A program made the position numbers and the translations under genes. From assembly GCF_023073915.1 (NCBI RefSeq), contig NZ_JADPKK010000019.1:496001-560000 (forward strand): a DNA stretch of 64,000 nucleotides, in the 5' to 3' direction. The stretch is from Bradyrhizobium sp. 149 (GTDB lineage Bacteria > Pseudomonadota > Alphaproteobacteria > Rhizobiales > Xanthobacteraceae). Position 1 is the first letter of the stretch. Each line of letters opens with the position of its first letter. Positions 8,107-16,294 of this stretch are shown here, piece by piece. The notes below the pieces were generated by a model. That model saw nothing but the letters and a program-made list of their open reading frames with translations, did no database searches and was not told where the DNA came from.

Positions 8107-8122
8107 TGGCACAGCGCTCGCA
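8107..8122 (+). promoter_or_regulatory. Sigma-54 promoter for flgI operon
   Basis: TGGCACAGCGCTCGCA has the -24 element TGGCAC and a -12 TCGC at exactly the RpoN spacing, 76 bases before the flgI ATG. It shares the C-for-T change in the -12 box with the flgF promoter. Confidence 0.62.
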
Positions 8123-8197
8123 AGAACAGCGTCGGACCAGCTCGTCATGGGAGTGTCGTGATGGTCCTTCGATTTGAGGAGCCTCGGGGAGCAGAGG

Positions 8198-9322
8198 ATG
8201 CCAGGCGTTCGTTGGGTGAGAATTGTGGGGGTGGCCTGCGCCGCGCTGTCAGCGCTGGTGCTCTCGGTCAATTCTGCAAGCGCGACATCGCGCATCAAGG
8301 ATCTCGCCAACATCGAAGGCGTGCGGCAGAACCAGCTCATCGGCTACGGCCTCGTCGTCGGCCTCAACGGCACCGGCGACACCCTCAACAACATCCCTTT
8401 CACCAAGCAGTCGCTGCAAGCGATGCTCGAGCGCATGGGCGTCAACATCCGCGGCGCCACCATCCGCACCGGCAACGTCGCCGCCGTGATGGTGACAGGC
8501 AATCTGCCGGCCTTCGCCACCCAGGGCACGCGCATGGACGTCACCGTCTCCGCGCTCGGCGACGCCAAGAATCTCCAGGGCGGCACCCTGCTCGTCACCC
8601 CCCTCCTCGGCGCCGACGGCAACGTCTACTCGGTCGCACAGGGCTCGCTCGCGATCTCCGGCTTCCAGGCCGAGGGCGAAGCGGCGAAAATCGTGCGTGG
8701 CGTGCCGACGGTCGGACGCATTGTCAACGGCGCCATTATCGAGCGCGAGATCGAGTTCGCGCTCAATCGCTTGCCGAACGTCCGCCTTGCGCTGCGCAAC
8801 GCCGACTTCACCACGGCCAAGCGGATCGCCGCCGCGGTCAACGACTATCTCGGGGTCAAGACCGCCGAGCCGATCGACCCATCGACGGTGCAGCTTACGA
8901 TCCCGCCTGAGTTCAAGGGCAACGTGGTCGCGTTTCTCACCGAGATCGAGCAGTTGCAGGTCGATCCGGATCTCGCCGCCAAGATCATCATCGATGAACG
9001 CAGCGGCATCATCGTGATGGGTCGCGACGTCCGCGTCGCCACCGTTGCGGTCGCACAGGGCAACCTCACCGTCACGATCTCCGAGAGCCCGCAGGTCAGC
9101 CAGCCCAACCCATTGTCCCGCGGGCGGACCGTCGTCGCGCCGCGCAGCAGCGTCAGCGTCACCGAGGACGGCAAGAAGTTCGCCGTCGTCAAGGACGGCG
9201 TCTCGCTCCAGCAGCTCGTCGACGGCCTCAACGGCCTCGGCATCGGCCCGCGCGATCTCATCAGCATCCTGCAGGCGATCAAGGCGGCCGGTGCGATCGA
9301 AGCCGACATCGAGGTGATGTGA
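8198..9322 (+). CDS. flgI: Flagellar P-ring protein FlgI
   Basis: FlgI forms the periplasmic P ring around the rod. The mature part starts after a Sec signal (about residues 1-30, ending SASA) with TSRIKDLANIEGVRQNQLIGY, the family hallmark, and continues with GLVVGLNGTGD, the MLERMGVN segment and the C-terminal VVKDGVSLQQLVDGLNGLG block. ATG 8198 is chosen over the open frame up to TTG 8174, because AGCAGAGG precedes it and a normal 374-residue precursor results. Its stop overlaps the following rod-binding gene by one base. Confidence 0.96.
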   Translation: MPGVRWVRIVGVACAALSALVLSVNSASATSRIKDLANIEGVRQNQLIGYGLVVGLNGTGDTLNNIPFTKQSLQAMLERMGVNIRGATIRTGNVAAVMVTGNLPAFATQGTRMDVTVSALGDAKNLQGGTLLVTPLLGADGNVYSVAQGSLAISGFQAEGEAAKIVRGVPTVGRIVNGAIIEREIEFALNRLPNVRLALRNADFTTAKRIAAAVNDYLGVKTAEPIDPSTVQLTIPPEFKGNVVAFLTEIEQLQVDPDLAAKIIIDERSGIIVMGRDVRVATVAVAQGNLTVTISESPQVSQPNPLSRGRTVVAPRSSVSVTEDGKKFAVVKDGVSLQQLVDGLNGLGIGPRDLISILQAIKAAGAIEADIEVM

Positions 9323-9687
9323 TGCAGACCGGCATGGTCAACACCGCACGCCTCGCCAGCTCCGCCTTCTCGGTGGAGAGCCGCAACGGCAGGCCTGACT
9401 TCGATCTCGCCGCGGCACTGCAAAAGGTCCCGCCAAAGCAGCAGGCCAAGGCGCAGAAGACCGCCACCGACTTCGAGGCGATGTTCCTCAACAGCATGTT
9501 CTCGCAGATGACCTCGGGTCTGAAGGGCGAAGGCCCGTTCGGCGACACGCCGGGCACCGGCGTGTGGCGCTCGATGCTGACCGAGCAATATTCCAAGAAT
9601 TTCGCCAACGCCGGCGGCGTCGGCATCGCCACTGACGTCTATCGCACGCTGATCATGCAGCAGGCGAAAACGATCCGCACGGCATAA
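9322..9687 (+). CDS. flgJ: Rod-binding protein, FlgJ N-terminal type (no muramidase domain)
   Basis: The 121-residue protein corresponds only to the rod-capping N-terminal domain of FlgJ: KTATDFEAMFLNSMFSQM, then GEGPFGDTPGTGVWRSML and the GIATDVYRTLIMQQ helix. The C-terminal peptidoglycan hydrolase domain of enteric FlgJ is absent, as in most Alphaproteobacteria, where a separate enzyme (SltF in Rhodobacter) opens the wall. The start ATG 9322 overlaps the flgI stop (TGATG); a GTG at 9319 is an alternative. It is co-transcribed with flgI and flgN. Confidence 0.9.
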   Translation: MQTGMVNTARLASSAFSVESRNGRPDFDLAAALQKVPPKQQAKAQKTATDFEAMFLNSMFSQMTSGLKGEGPFGDTPGTGVWRSMLTEQYSKNFANAGGVGIATDVYRTLIMQQAKTIRTA

Positions 9688-9698
9688 GGTCAAACGAG

Positions 9699-10196
9699 AT
9701 GAACCAGTTCAACGCCTCGCGCCAGCCGGTGCAAGCACAGCGCCCGAACACCCCACCCGGAACCGCCGAAGCGCGCAAGATCGCCGAGCAGTTGATGGAT
9801 GCGATGAGTGCCCTGCTCGGCCTGATCGAGCGCGAGACCGAGCTGGTGCGTGCCGGCCAGGTCCGCGAGGCGATGACCCTCGAGAGCAAGAAGCAGGAGC
9901 TGTCGCGAAACTATGTCGGCGCCGTCAGCCAGTTGAAGGCGAACCAGGCCCAGCTCGCGAAATCCGCGCCCGAGCTGCTCTCGACGCTGCATCGGCACCA
10001 CGATGCATTCCGCGCGATGCTCCAGGTCAATCTCACCGTGCTCGCAACCGCTCACGCAGTCTCGGAGAGCGTCGTGCGCGGCGTCAACGCCGAGATCCAG
10101 AAGCGCAACGTGCCGAACACTTACACCGCGGCGGGACGACGCGCCACTCCGGGTCCGCGCCACATCACCCCGCTCGCGGTCAGCCGCTCGCTCTGA
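9699..10196 (+). CDS. flgN: FlgN-family flagellar export chaperone
   Basis: FlgN is the cytosolic chaperone for hook-associated proteins FlgK and FlgL, both encoded in this window. The 165-residue protein is mainly two long helices (about residues 25-70 and 75-125) with RETELVRAGQVREAMTLE, a typical FlgN signature, then a basic unstructured tail (GRRATPGPRHITP). It follows the flgJ-like gene by 11 bases. The assignment rests on the helical pattern and operon position, since primary sequence conservation in this family is low. Confidence 0.75.
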   Translation: MNQFNASRQPVQAQRPNTPPGTAEARKIAEQLMDAMSALLGLIERETELVRAGQVREAMTLESKKQELSRNYVGAVSQLKANQAQLAKSAPELLSTLHRHHDAFRAMLQVNLTVLATAHAVSESVVRGVNAEIQKRNVPNTYTAAGRRATPGPRHITPLAVSRSL

Positions 10197-10229
10197 GCGC
10201 GCGCAAATACAAGCGACAATTTTACGAAA

Positions 10230-10257
10230 AACCGCGCGGCGATATCGTCGCGCGGTT
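10230..10257. terminator. Hairpin after flgI-flgJ-flgN
   Basis: AACCGCGCG (10230-10238) pairs with CGCGCGGTT (10249-10257), with further pairing inside the loop. No U-rich tail follows on the plus strand. The poly-T side faces the minus strand, so efficiency as a plus-strand terminator is uncertain. Confidence 0.5.
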
Positions 10258-10355
10258 AGGCACGTTTGCTTACCGGATGTTCAATCCCGGCGTTCCATGG
10301 TTGCGCATTGAGAGGGGTTGGGATTTGACTCACGTGAGGCAACCAGGAGGCTGCC

Positions 10356-10715
10356 ATGAGTACAGATTTCAGCATCAGGCCGGTGGGGATCCCGGCCCCT
10401 GTGCAGATCGTAACGACGTCGAATGCGGCGGCGAACGAGGCCGTGCAAACTGATCTTCCGGCGCGCCAGACGGTCGCCGCGAGCGATACCAGCGCGCCTG
10501 TGCGTAACGATCTGCATGGTAATGAGAACGTGTCACGCCAAGTCGTGTTCGACCAGGCGGCTGCGTCGTTCGTTTTTCAGGTCGTTAACGACAGGACCGA
10601 CGCCGTGGTCAACCAGTTCCCCGACGAAGCGATGCTGCGCCGGCGGGCCTATTTCCATGCACTGGATTTGAAGTCCGAACCCTCGCGTCCGGCCAGCACC
10701 GACCGCAGCGCCTGA
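10356..10715 (+). CDS. FlaG-like flagellar protein
   Basis: This is a 119-residue protein with a disordered Ala/Thr/Asn-rich first half. The compact C-terminal part, FVFQVVNDRTDAVVNQFPDE, followed by an amphipathic helix, resembles the FlaG motif (strand, D-x-x-T/D-x-x-V-x-x-I/F-P, helix). FlaG proteins influence filament length in polar flagella. A strong AGGAGG precedes ATG 10356. It sits between flgN and the flaF/flagellin genes, which supports the call, but the motif is short and function is inferred. Confidence 0.6.
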   Translation: MSTDFSIRPVGIPAPVQIVTTSNAAANEAVQTDLPARQTVAASDTSAPVRNDLHGNENVSRQVVFDQAAASFVFQVVNDRTDAVVNQFPDEAMLRRRAYFHALDLKSEPSRPASTDRSA

Positions 10716-10751
10716 CGATCAGGCGTCGGGCATCGCAACGCCCGTGTCGAG

Positions 10752-10859
10752 CTAGCTCGAGGCGGTCGCAGGATCGGTGACGACGTTCTTGATCTGCGCC
10801 TTGCCCATATCCGTCAGCGTGAACTTTGTTGCCGAAGCGGAAGGAGCCGTCCTTGATCA
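10752..10859 (-). other. Coding-like tail in frame after the flaF stop
   Basis: Directly after the flaF TGA, 34 sense codons continue in the same frame to a TAG at 10752-10754. Their reading ends KFTLTDMGKAQIKNVVTDPA and TASS, with codon choice like the neighbouring genes. It has no good independent start apart from an internal ATG that would give 18 residues. It could be a lost C-terminal extension, a readthrough product or chance. Confidence 0.35.
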
Positions 10860-11225
10860 CGGACGGCCGGACAGACCCGCGGCGATGTTGCGGTTGATCT
10901 CGATCAGCGGACGGAAGTGATCGAACTGCGGGCTCATCTGCAGCGCGGCGGTCTGGCTCAGCACGAACACGCTGATGTTGGCGATCTTCTGCCGGACGTC
11001 GATCGGCTGCGGATTGGTGTCTCGCATGGCCTCGCTCAGGAAAATCGTCCAGAGCTTGCGATTGAACATCAGGGCCTGCGTGGTCTGCTCGCTGAACGGA
11101 TCGGCGTTGTTGATCGCATCCTGAAGCTTGTTCGCGGCCTTGAGCAGGGTCTGCGCTTCGATGTCGCGAGGAGATGCGGTGGTCGTTGCAACACGCGCGT
11201 AGGCCGAGGCAGCGGAATTCGACAT
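10857..11225 (-). CDS. flaF: Flagellar biosynthesis regulator FlaF
   Basis: FlaF promotes flagellin synthesis and secretion and acts opposite to FlbT, encoded at 16615. The 122-residue product has the family's opening with SAYARV, the helix rich in DIEAQTLLKAANKLQDA, the core RKLWTIFLSEAMRD and the end PLIEINRNIAAGL. ATG 11225 is preceded by AAGGTGTG. It reads in the same direction as the two flagellin genes upstream, about 290 bases behind the nearer flagellin's stop. An in-frame coding-like tail follows the stop codon. Confidence 0.93.
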   Translation of the reverse strand: MSNSAASAYARVATTTASPRDIEAQTLLKAANKLQDAINNADPFSEQTTQALMFNRKLWTIFLSEAMRDTNPQPIDVRQKIANISVFVLSQTAALQMSPQFDHFRPLIEINRNIAAGLSGRP

Positions 11226-11463
11226 CAATCACACCTTGGAGGTTACCTAGCCCGTTGAACGCGCTTAAGGATTTCTTTCCCAACCCTAGGCAGCACCGCT
11301 TAAGATTTGCTTACGTGTGTGCTTGGAAGCACTCCGGAGTATTACGGGTCTCGGAGTTCTTCGTCATCATGAAGCTAGATGCGCATGTGCACGCAGTAAA
11401 CACGTCCCGCGTGATGCGCATCAATCTCAGCTAATCGTGCCTTAGCGATCTCCGTAAAATGAA

Positions 11464-11485
11464 CGGCGGGGCGTTAGCCCCGCCG
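11464..11485 (-). terminator. Terminator of the downstream flagellin gene
   Basis: CGGCGGGGC/GCCCCGCCG, a 9-base perfect stem with loop GTTA, is followed on the minus strand by TTCATTTTA. It lies 31 bases after the flagellin stop. The stem is nearly the same as the one at 13968-13996. Confidence 0.75.
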
Positions 11486-11516
11486 CGAAATCGATGAGCG
11501 ATCTTGCGCCGTAAAG

Positions 11517-13805
11517 TTAGCGGAGCAGCTGCAGTACGCTCTGTTGCGACTGGTTGGCCAGCGACAGCGCCGACACCGCGATCGACTGGCGGGTCGACAG
11601 CGCCTGACTGTTCGCCGCTTCCTCGTTGGTGTCGGCGAGCGTCAGGTTGGACGAGCCGGTCTGCAGAACGTTGATCAGGTTCTTGGAGAAGTCCTGGCGC
11701 ACCTGCACGATTGACAGATTCGAACCGAGCGACGAACCCTCGGAGCGCAGCGTGCTCGAGGCGGCATTCAGACTCGCCAGCACCTTGTTGGTGGCACCGT
11801 TGTCGATGAAGTCCGTGCCGGGAACGAGATTGCTAAGACCGAGGCCGGCCGCGTTGAACACGACGCCGTTGATGCCGAGCGTCGAGCTGCCGTTCTCGTT
11901 GAAGACCAGCTTCAGCGTGTCGCCGTTGAGCAGGTTGACGCCGTTGAAGGACGAGTCCTGCGAGGTCGTGTCGATCTGCGCCAGGATGTTGTTGAACTGA
12001 CTGACCAGGCCGGAGCGCGCGGTCTGCGCGACGGGATCCTGAATCGGAGGCTGCGCGGTGGTAAAGGCCAGCACGCCGGTGAGCGTACCACCGACCGTGC
12101 CGCCGGCGGCAGTCGAGCCGAGCGTCGAGGACGCGTACTCGTTGACGGTGGTGACCGTCAGCACGCCGTTGGCATCGATCGTCGCCGTCAGGTGGTTGGC
12201 CTGAAGCTGCACATTGAGCTGGTCGAGGGTCTTGACGGTGCCGTTGGTGCCGTCGCCGAAGGTGACGTTGACAGGCGTGCCGCCGTTGAAGGAGGTGAAG
12301 GTCAGCGTCTTGCCGCTGACACCTCCGACACCGGAGTTGCGCGCCGCGGCGAAAGCGGTCGCCGTTCCCGTATTGCCGCTGAGACCGAACGCGTTGAGCG
12401 CATTGCCGGTGCCGGTGATCGAGAGGTCGGCGTTGATGCCGGTGGAAAGCGCAAGCTGACCGCTGCTGTTGACCGACGAGGGGATCTGGCCCGCAGTCGT
12501 CGACAGGGTCGCCGCGCCGTTGAAGATGCTGGCCGTCTTGACGCCGGTGGCGAGGTCGATCGAGTTCAGCAGATCGGTGAGCGTCGCGCTCTGGATGTAG
12601 ACGGTCGAATTGCCGTTGCCGTCGGTGACGATGTTGCCGTTGACGCCGCCGGAGGTCACGCTGGCGGTCGACTGGGGCGACTGGGCGTTCTTGAAGGTGA
12701 TGGTGTGGCCGTCGATGTTCAGCGTCGAGCCGTCTTGAACGAGAGAGCCGAGCGAGCCGGCGGTAGTCGATCGGGCCGCGGTGATGCTGGCATTGCCTGC
12801 GCCGGTCGCCGCGGTCAGACCGAGCTTGTTGAGGAAGTCGGCCTTGCCCGTCACGCTCAGATCGGCGCCGGTCGAGCTCTTCAGCGTGACCTGGCCGCCC
12901 GTGATGGACGATGCCACCTGAAGCGTGCCGATCGGACCGGCCGAGCCGCTGACCGTGATGGTTGCTGCGCCTGCACTGATTGCGGCGGTCTTGACGCCGC
13001 TGGCGAGGTCGATCGCGCTGAGGACGTCATTGACAGTCGCGCCGGGCGCAGCCGCCGTTCCTTCGTAGACGATCGAATTGCCGTTGCCGTCGGTGGCGAT
13101 GTGTCCGCTGGGGTCGAGGCCCCAGCCGGTCGGCTGCGTCGTCGGGGCGATACCGGTGCGGAAGGTAATGGTCTTGCCGTTGACCGTGAGGGTGTCGCCG
13201 TCCGCCGGCGCCGCGCCGAAGGTGGTGGATGCCGTGGTGCCGACCAGCGTGGCGGTACCGGACAGTGCAGTCGTGCCGTCGGTCGCGGTCGCGGCAAACC
13301 CGACATTCGTGCCCGCGTTTGAACCCAGCGAGGCGCCGAGTGCGGCGGTTCCCGTGACCGGGGTCACGCCACCGGCTGCGCCGGTATAGAGGACGTTGCT
13401 CTTGGCGGTCGCGCTCGCATACGAGGTCGTGCCGCGCAGGTCGGCGGGCGTCGCACCGGGAATCGTGGTGGAGACGTTCGACTTGGTGGAATAGCCGACC
13501 GTGGTCTGGAGCGCCTGGTTGGCGATCGACTTGGCACTGTCGATCAGCTTCTGCAGCGAGGTGATGCCGGTGTTGGCGGCCTGGAGCACCTGCACACCGT
13601 TGTTGATGCCGTCGAGCAGGTTGCTGATGTCGCTCGCCCGGTTGTCTAACCCCTGCGCCGTGAAGAAGTTGGTGGGATTGTCGAGCGCTGTGTTGACCTT
13701 CTTACCGGTCGACAGCCGCTCCTGCGTCGTGGCCAGCAAGTCGGCCGTCGACTGCAGCGACAACAGGTTCTGGCGAACGGACGCCGAGAGAACGATGTTG
13801 GACAT
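11517..13805 (-). CDS. fliC: Long flagellin with internal repeated modules (copy 1)
   Basis: This is a filament subunit of 762 residues, far longer than the lateral type of about 300 residues. Conserved D0/D1 ends frame it: start VLSASVRQNLLSLQSTADLL with RLSTGKKV, and end SRQSIAVSALSLANQSQQSV then LQLLR. The middle carries two tandem modules (about 202-345 and 358-490) and a partial third (about 497-570). Each module has D-G-x-T-L-x-x-x-G-x-T-I-T-F, then DGNGN, an AIDLA(S/T)GVKTA helix and a TG-x-x-LSVTG strand, resembling DUF1522. GAGGAAG precedes the ATG. A CtrA-type box lies about 95 bases upstream. Confidence 0.94.
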   Translation of the reverse strand: MSNIVLSASVRQNLLSLQSTADLLATTQERLSTGKKVNTALDNPTNFFTAQGLDNRASDISNLLDGINNGVQVLQAANTGITSLQKLIDSAKSIANQALQTTVGYSTKSNVSTTIPGATPADLRGTTSYASATAKSNVLYTGAAGGVTPVTGTAALGASLGSNAGTNVGFAATATDGTTALSGTATLVGTTASTTFGAAPADGDTLTVNGKTITFRTGIAPTTQPTGWGLDPSGHIATDGNGNSIVYEGTAAAPGATVNDVLSAIDLASGVKTAAISAGAATITVSGSAGPIGTLQVASSITGGQVTLKSSTGADLSVTGKADFLNKLGLTAATGAGNASITAARSTTAGSLGSLVQDGSTLNIDGHTITFKNAQSPQSTASVTSGGVNGNIVTDGNGNSTVYIQSATLTDLLNSIDLATGVKTASIFNGAATLSTTAGQIPSSVNSSGQLALSTGINADLSITGTGNALNAFGLSGNTGTATAFAAARNSGVGGVSGKTLTFTSFNGGTPVNVTFGDGTNGTVKTLDQLNVQLQANHLTATIDANGVLTVTTVNEYASSTLGSTAAGGTVGGTLTGVLAFTTAQPPIQDPVAQTARSGLVSQFNNILAQIDTTSQDSSFNGVNLLNGDTLKLVFNENGSSTLGINGVVFNAAGLGLSNLVPGTDFIDNGATNKVLASLNAASSTLRSEGSSLGSNLSIVQVRQDFSKNLINVLQTGSSNLTLADTNEEAANSQALSTRQSIAVSALSLANQSQQSVLQLLR

Positions 13806-13898
13806 TGGCGAGTCTTCCTCTTGAACCAGGTACGAATCGGCCGCGCGGTCTTGAAAGCGGGCTTTGGTCCAGTCTTAGGGGGTCTCCTTTAAAGTATG

Positions 13899-13914
13899 GT
13901 TAACGCCGGTTTAA
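13899..13914 (-). promoter_or_regulatory. CtrA box upstream of the nearer flagellin gene
   Basis: On the minus strand TTAA-ACCGGCG-TTAAC matches the CtrA consensus TTAA-N7-TTAAC exactly. It lies about 95 bases upstream of the flagellin ATG at 13805. Direct CtrA control of a flagellin gene is an inference. Confidence 0.55.
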
Positions 13915-13961
13915 GGGACAGGGTTAATGGCCGGTGAACGCCCCTACCCGCCTCCGGACGC

Positions 13962-13996
13962 AAAAAAGAGCGGCGGGGCAACTGGCCCCGCCGCTC
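13962..13996 (-). terminator. Terminator of the upstream flagellin gene
   Basis: A perfect 12-base stem GAGCGGCGGGGC (13968-13979) with GCCCCGCCGCTC (13985-13996) and a five-base loop is followed on the minus strand by TTTTTTG. It separates the two flagellin genes transcriptionally. Confidence 0.9.
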
Positions 13997-14020
13997 GATT
14001 TATTTAGTAGTTTCAGTCGC

Positions 14021-16294
14021 TTAACGGAGCAACTGAAGCACACTCTGCTGCGAGGTGTTGGCCAGCGACAGCGCGGAGACCGCGATCGACTGGCGGGTCG
14101 ACAGCGCCTGGCTGTTGGCCGCTTCGACGTTGGTGTCGGCCAGCGTCAGGTTGGCCGAGCCGGTCTGGAGCACGTTGATCAGGTTCTTGTTGAAGTCCTG
14201 ACGCACCTGCACCACCGAGAGGTTCGAACCGAGGCTCGAGGCTTCCGAGCGCAGCGTGCTCGACGCGGCGTTCAAATTGGTCAGCACGCGGTTGGAGGCG
14301 GCGTTGTCGATGAAGTCGACACCGACGGTCAAGGCAGCGAGGCCCAGACCCTTGGAGTTGTAGGTCACGCCGGTGATGTTGAGGCTCGACTTGCCGGTCT
14401 CGTCGAACACCAGCTTGAGCTGATCACCGTTCAACAGGTTGACACCGTTGAACGAGGAGTCCTGCGAGGTGGTGTCGATCTGGTTCAGGATGTTGTTGTA
14501 CTGAGACACCAGGTTGGCACGGGCCGTCTGGGCAACCGCATCCTGGACGGGGTTGGACGCCGTCGAGAAGGTCAGCGCCGAGGTTAGCGTGCCGCCGATC
14601 GCACCGCCTGCCGTCGTCGAACCGAGCGTCGAGGACGCATAGTCGTTGGACGCGGTGATGGTCAGCCGTCCGTTGGCGTCGATCGTCGCGGACAAATTGT
14701 TGGCCAGAAGCTGCGTGTTGAGCTGATCGAGCGTCTTGACCGTGCCGTTGGTGCCGTCGCCGAAGGTGACATTGACCGCCGTGCCACCGTTGAAGGCGGA
14801 GAAGGTCAAGGTCTTGCCGGCGATGCCGCCGATGCCCGAGGTGCGCGCCGCGGTGAACGCCGTCGCACTGCCGGTGTTGCCGGCGAGCCCGAACACATTC
14901 AGCGCATTACCGGAGCCCGTGATCGAGAGGTCGGCATTGACGCCGGTCGAGAGCTTGAGCTGACCGGACGTGTTGATCGTCGAGTTCGACTGGCCGGTCG
15001 CGGTCGCAAGCGTCGCGGTGCCGTTGGCGTTGATGGTCGCGGTCTGCACGCCGGTGGCAAGGTCGATCGCCTTCAGCACATCGTTGACCGTGCCGGCCTG
15101 CAGATAGACCGTCGAGTTGCCGTTGCCGTCGGTGAGGACGTTGCCGCTCGTGCCATAACCGCTCGGAACGCTCGGCGCACCGGTCGAGCCCGGGATCGGC
15201 GCGTTCTTGAAGGTGATGACGTGACCGTCGACGTTCAGCGTCGAACCGTCGGCGATCGTTGCCCCCAGCGAGCCCGAGCTCGTGGTCCGGTTGACGTTGA
15301 TGGTGGCGTTGCCGCCGCCCACGGCCGTCGTCAGGCCGAGAGCCTTGAGCAGGTCGGCCTTGCCGGTGACGCTGAGATCCGCACCCGTCGAGCTCTTCAG
15401 CGTGACGGCGCCGCCTGCAGCGGTCGAGACGGCAGCACCTGGCTGGCTGGCGCTCACGGCGATCGTCGCAGCACCCGCGGTGATGGATACGGTCTTGACG
15501 CCGCTGGCCAGATCGATCGCGGACAAGAGATCGTTGACGGTCGCGGTGGCGAGATAGACGGTGGTGTTGCCGCTGCCGTCGGTGACGAGGTTGCCGCTGA
15601 CGCCCGAACCACTCGGAACGGCGGTCGACGCCGGAGCCGCGCCGCTGCGGAAGGTGATGGTCTTGCCGTTCACGGTCACCGTGTCGCCATCGGCAGGCTG
15701 GGCGTTGCCGGCCAGGCCGGTCGCGGTCGTGCCGTTGGTGGCGATCAGGGTGATGGCGCCGGTCAGGGCCGTGGTGCCGTCACCGGCCGTCGCGCCCGTG
15801 CTTGCAAAGGAACCGATGGTGGCGCCGAGGGTCGTGGTGCCCGCCGCCGCCGTGGTGCCGCCGGCCGCGCCGCTAAACACGACGTTGCTGCTTGCGGTCG
15901 CGCTGGCGAAGCTCGTGGTGCCGCGCAAATCGGCCGCCGTCGCACCCGCGATGGTAGCGGAAACGTTGGACTTGGTGGAGTAGCCGACGGTGGTCTGCAG
16001 CGCCTGGTTGGCGATCGACTTGGCGCTGTCGATCAGCTTCTGCAGCGAGGTGATGCCGGTGTTGGCGGCCTGCAGCACCTGCACGCCGTTGGCGATGCCA
16101 TCGAGCAGGTTGTTGATGTCGCTGGCGCGGTTGTCGAGCGACTGAGCCGTGAAGAAGTTGGTGGGGCTGTCCAGAGCCGAATTGACGCTCTTGCCGGTCG
16201 ACAGACGGTTCTGCGTGGTGGCGAGGAGGTCAGCGGTGGACTGGAGGGAGAGCAGGTTCTGGCGAACCGACGAGGAGAGAACGATACCGGACAT
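14021..16294 (-). CDS. fliC: Long flagellin with internal repeated modules (copy 2)
   Basis: This 757-residue paralogue of the flagellin at 11517-13805 is in tandem and in the same direction. The first 100 or so and last 150 or so residues are almost the same as in copy 1 (VLSSSVRQNLLSLQSTADLL; SRQSIAVSALSLANTSQQSV), and the module order of the middle is conserved. Differences are small and concentrated in the module linkers. It has its own strong terminator (13968-13996), and AAAGG lies before ATG 16294, so the two copies can be expressed separately. Multiple 65-75 kDa subpolar flagellins are known in Bradyrhizobium. Confidence 0.94.
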   Translation of the reverse strand: MSGIVLSSSVRQNLLSLQSTADLLATTQNRLSTGKSVNSALDSPTNFFTAQSLDNRASDINNLLDGIANGVQVLQAANTGITSLQKLIDSAKSIANQALQTTVGYSTKSNVSATIAGATAADLRGTTSFASATASSNVVFSGAAGGTTAAAGTTTLGATIGSFASTGATAGDGTTALTGAITLIATNGTTATGLAGNAQPADGDTVTVNGKTITFRSGAAPASTAVPSGSGVSGNLVTDGSGNTTVYLATATVNDLLSAIDLASGVKTVSITAGAATIAVSASQPGAAVSTAAGGAVTLKSSTGADLSVTGKADLLKALGLTTAVGGGNATINVNRTTSSGSLGATIADGSTLNVDGHVITFKNAPIPGSTGAPSVPSGYGTSGNVLTDGNGNSTVYLQAGTVNDVLKAIDLATGVQTATINANGTATLATATGQSNSTINTSGQLKLSTGVNADLSITGSGNALNVFGLAGNTGSATAFTAARTSGIGGIAGKTLTFSAFNGGTAVNVTFGDGTNGTVKTLDQLNTQLLANNLSATIDANGRLTITASNDYASSTLGSTTAGGAIGGTLTSALTFSTASNPVQDAVAQTARANLVSQYNNILNQIDTTSQDSSFNGVNLLNGDQLKLVFDETGKSSLNITGVTYNSKGLGLAALTVGVDFIDNAASNRVLTNLNAASSTLRSEASSLGSNLSVVQVRQDFNKNLINVLQTGSANLTLADTNVEAANSQALSTRQSIAVSALSLANTSQQSVLQLLR

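Noticed and set aside
10259..10271. GGCACGTTTGC resembling a sigma-54 site before the FlaG-like gene
   Set aside because: Again the GG-to-GC spacing is three bases too short.
12192..13322. Plus-strand open frame opposite the flagellin repeats
   Set aside because: It is a shadow of the repetitive flagellin modules and has no Shine-Dalgarno or family match.
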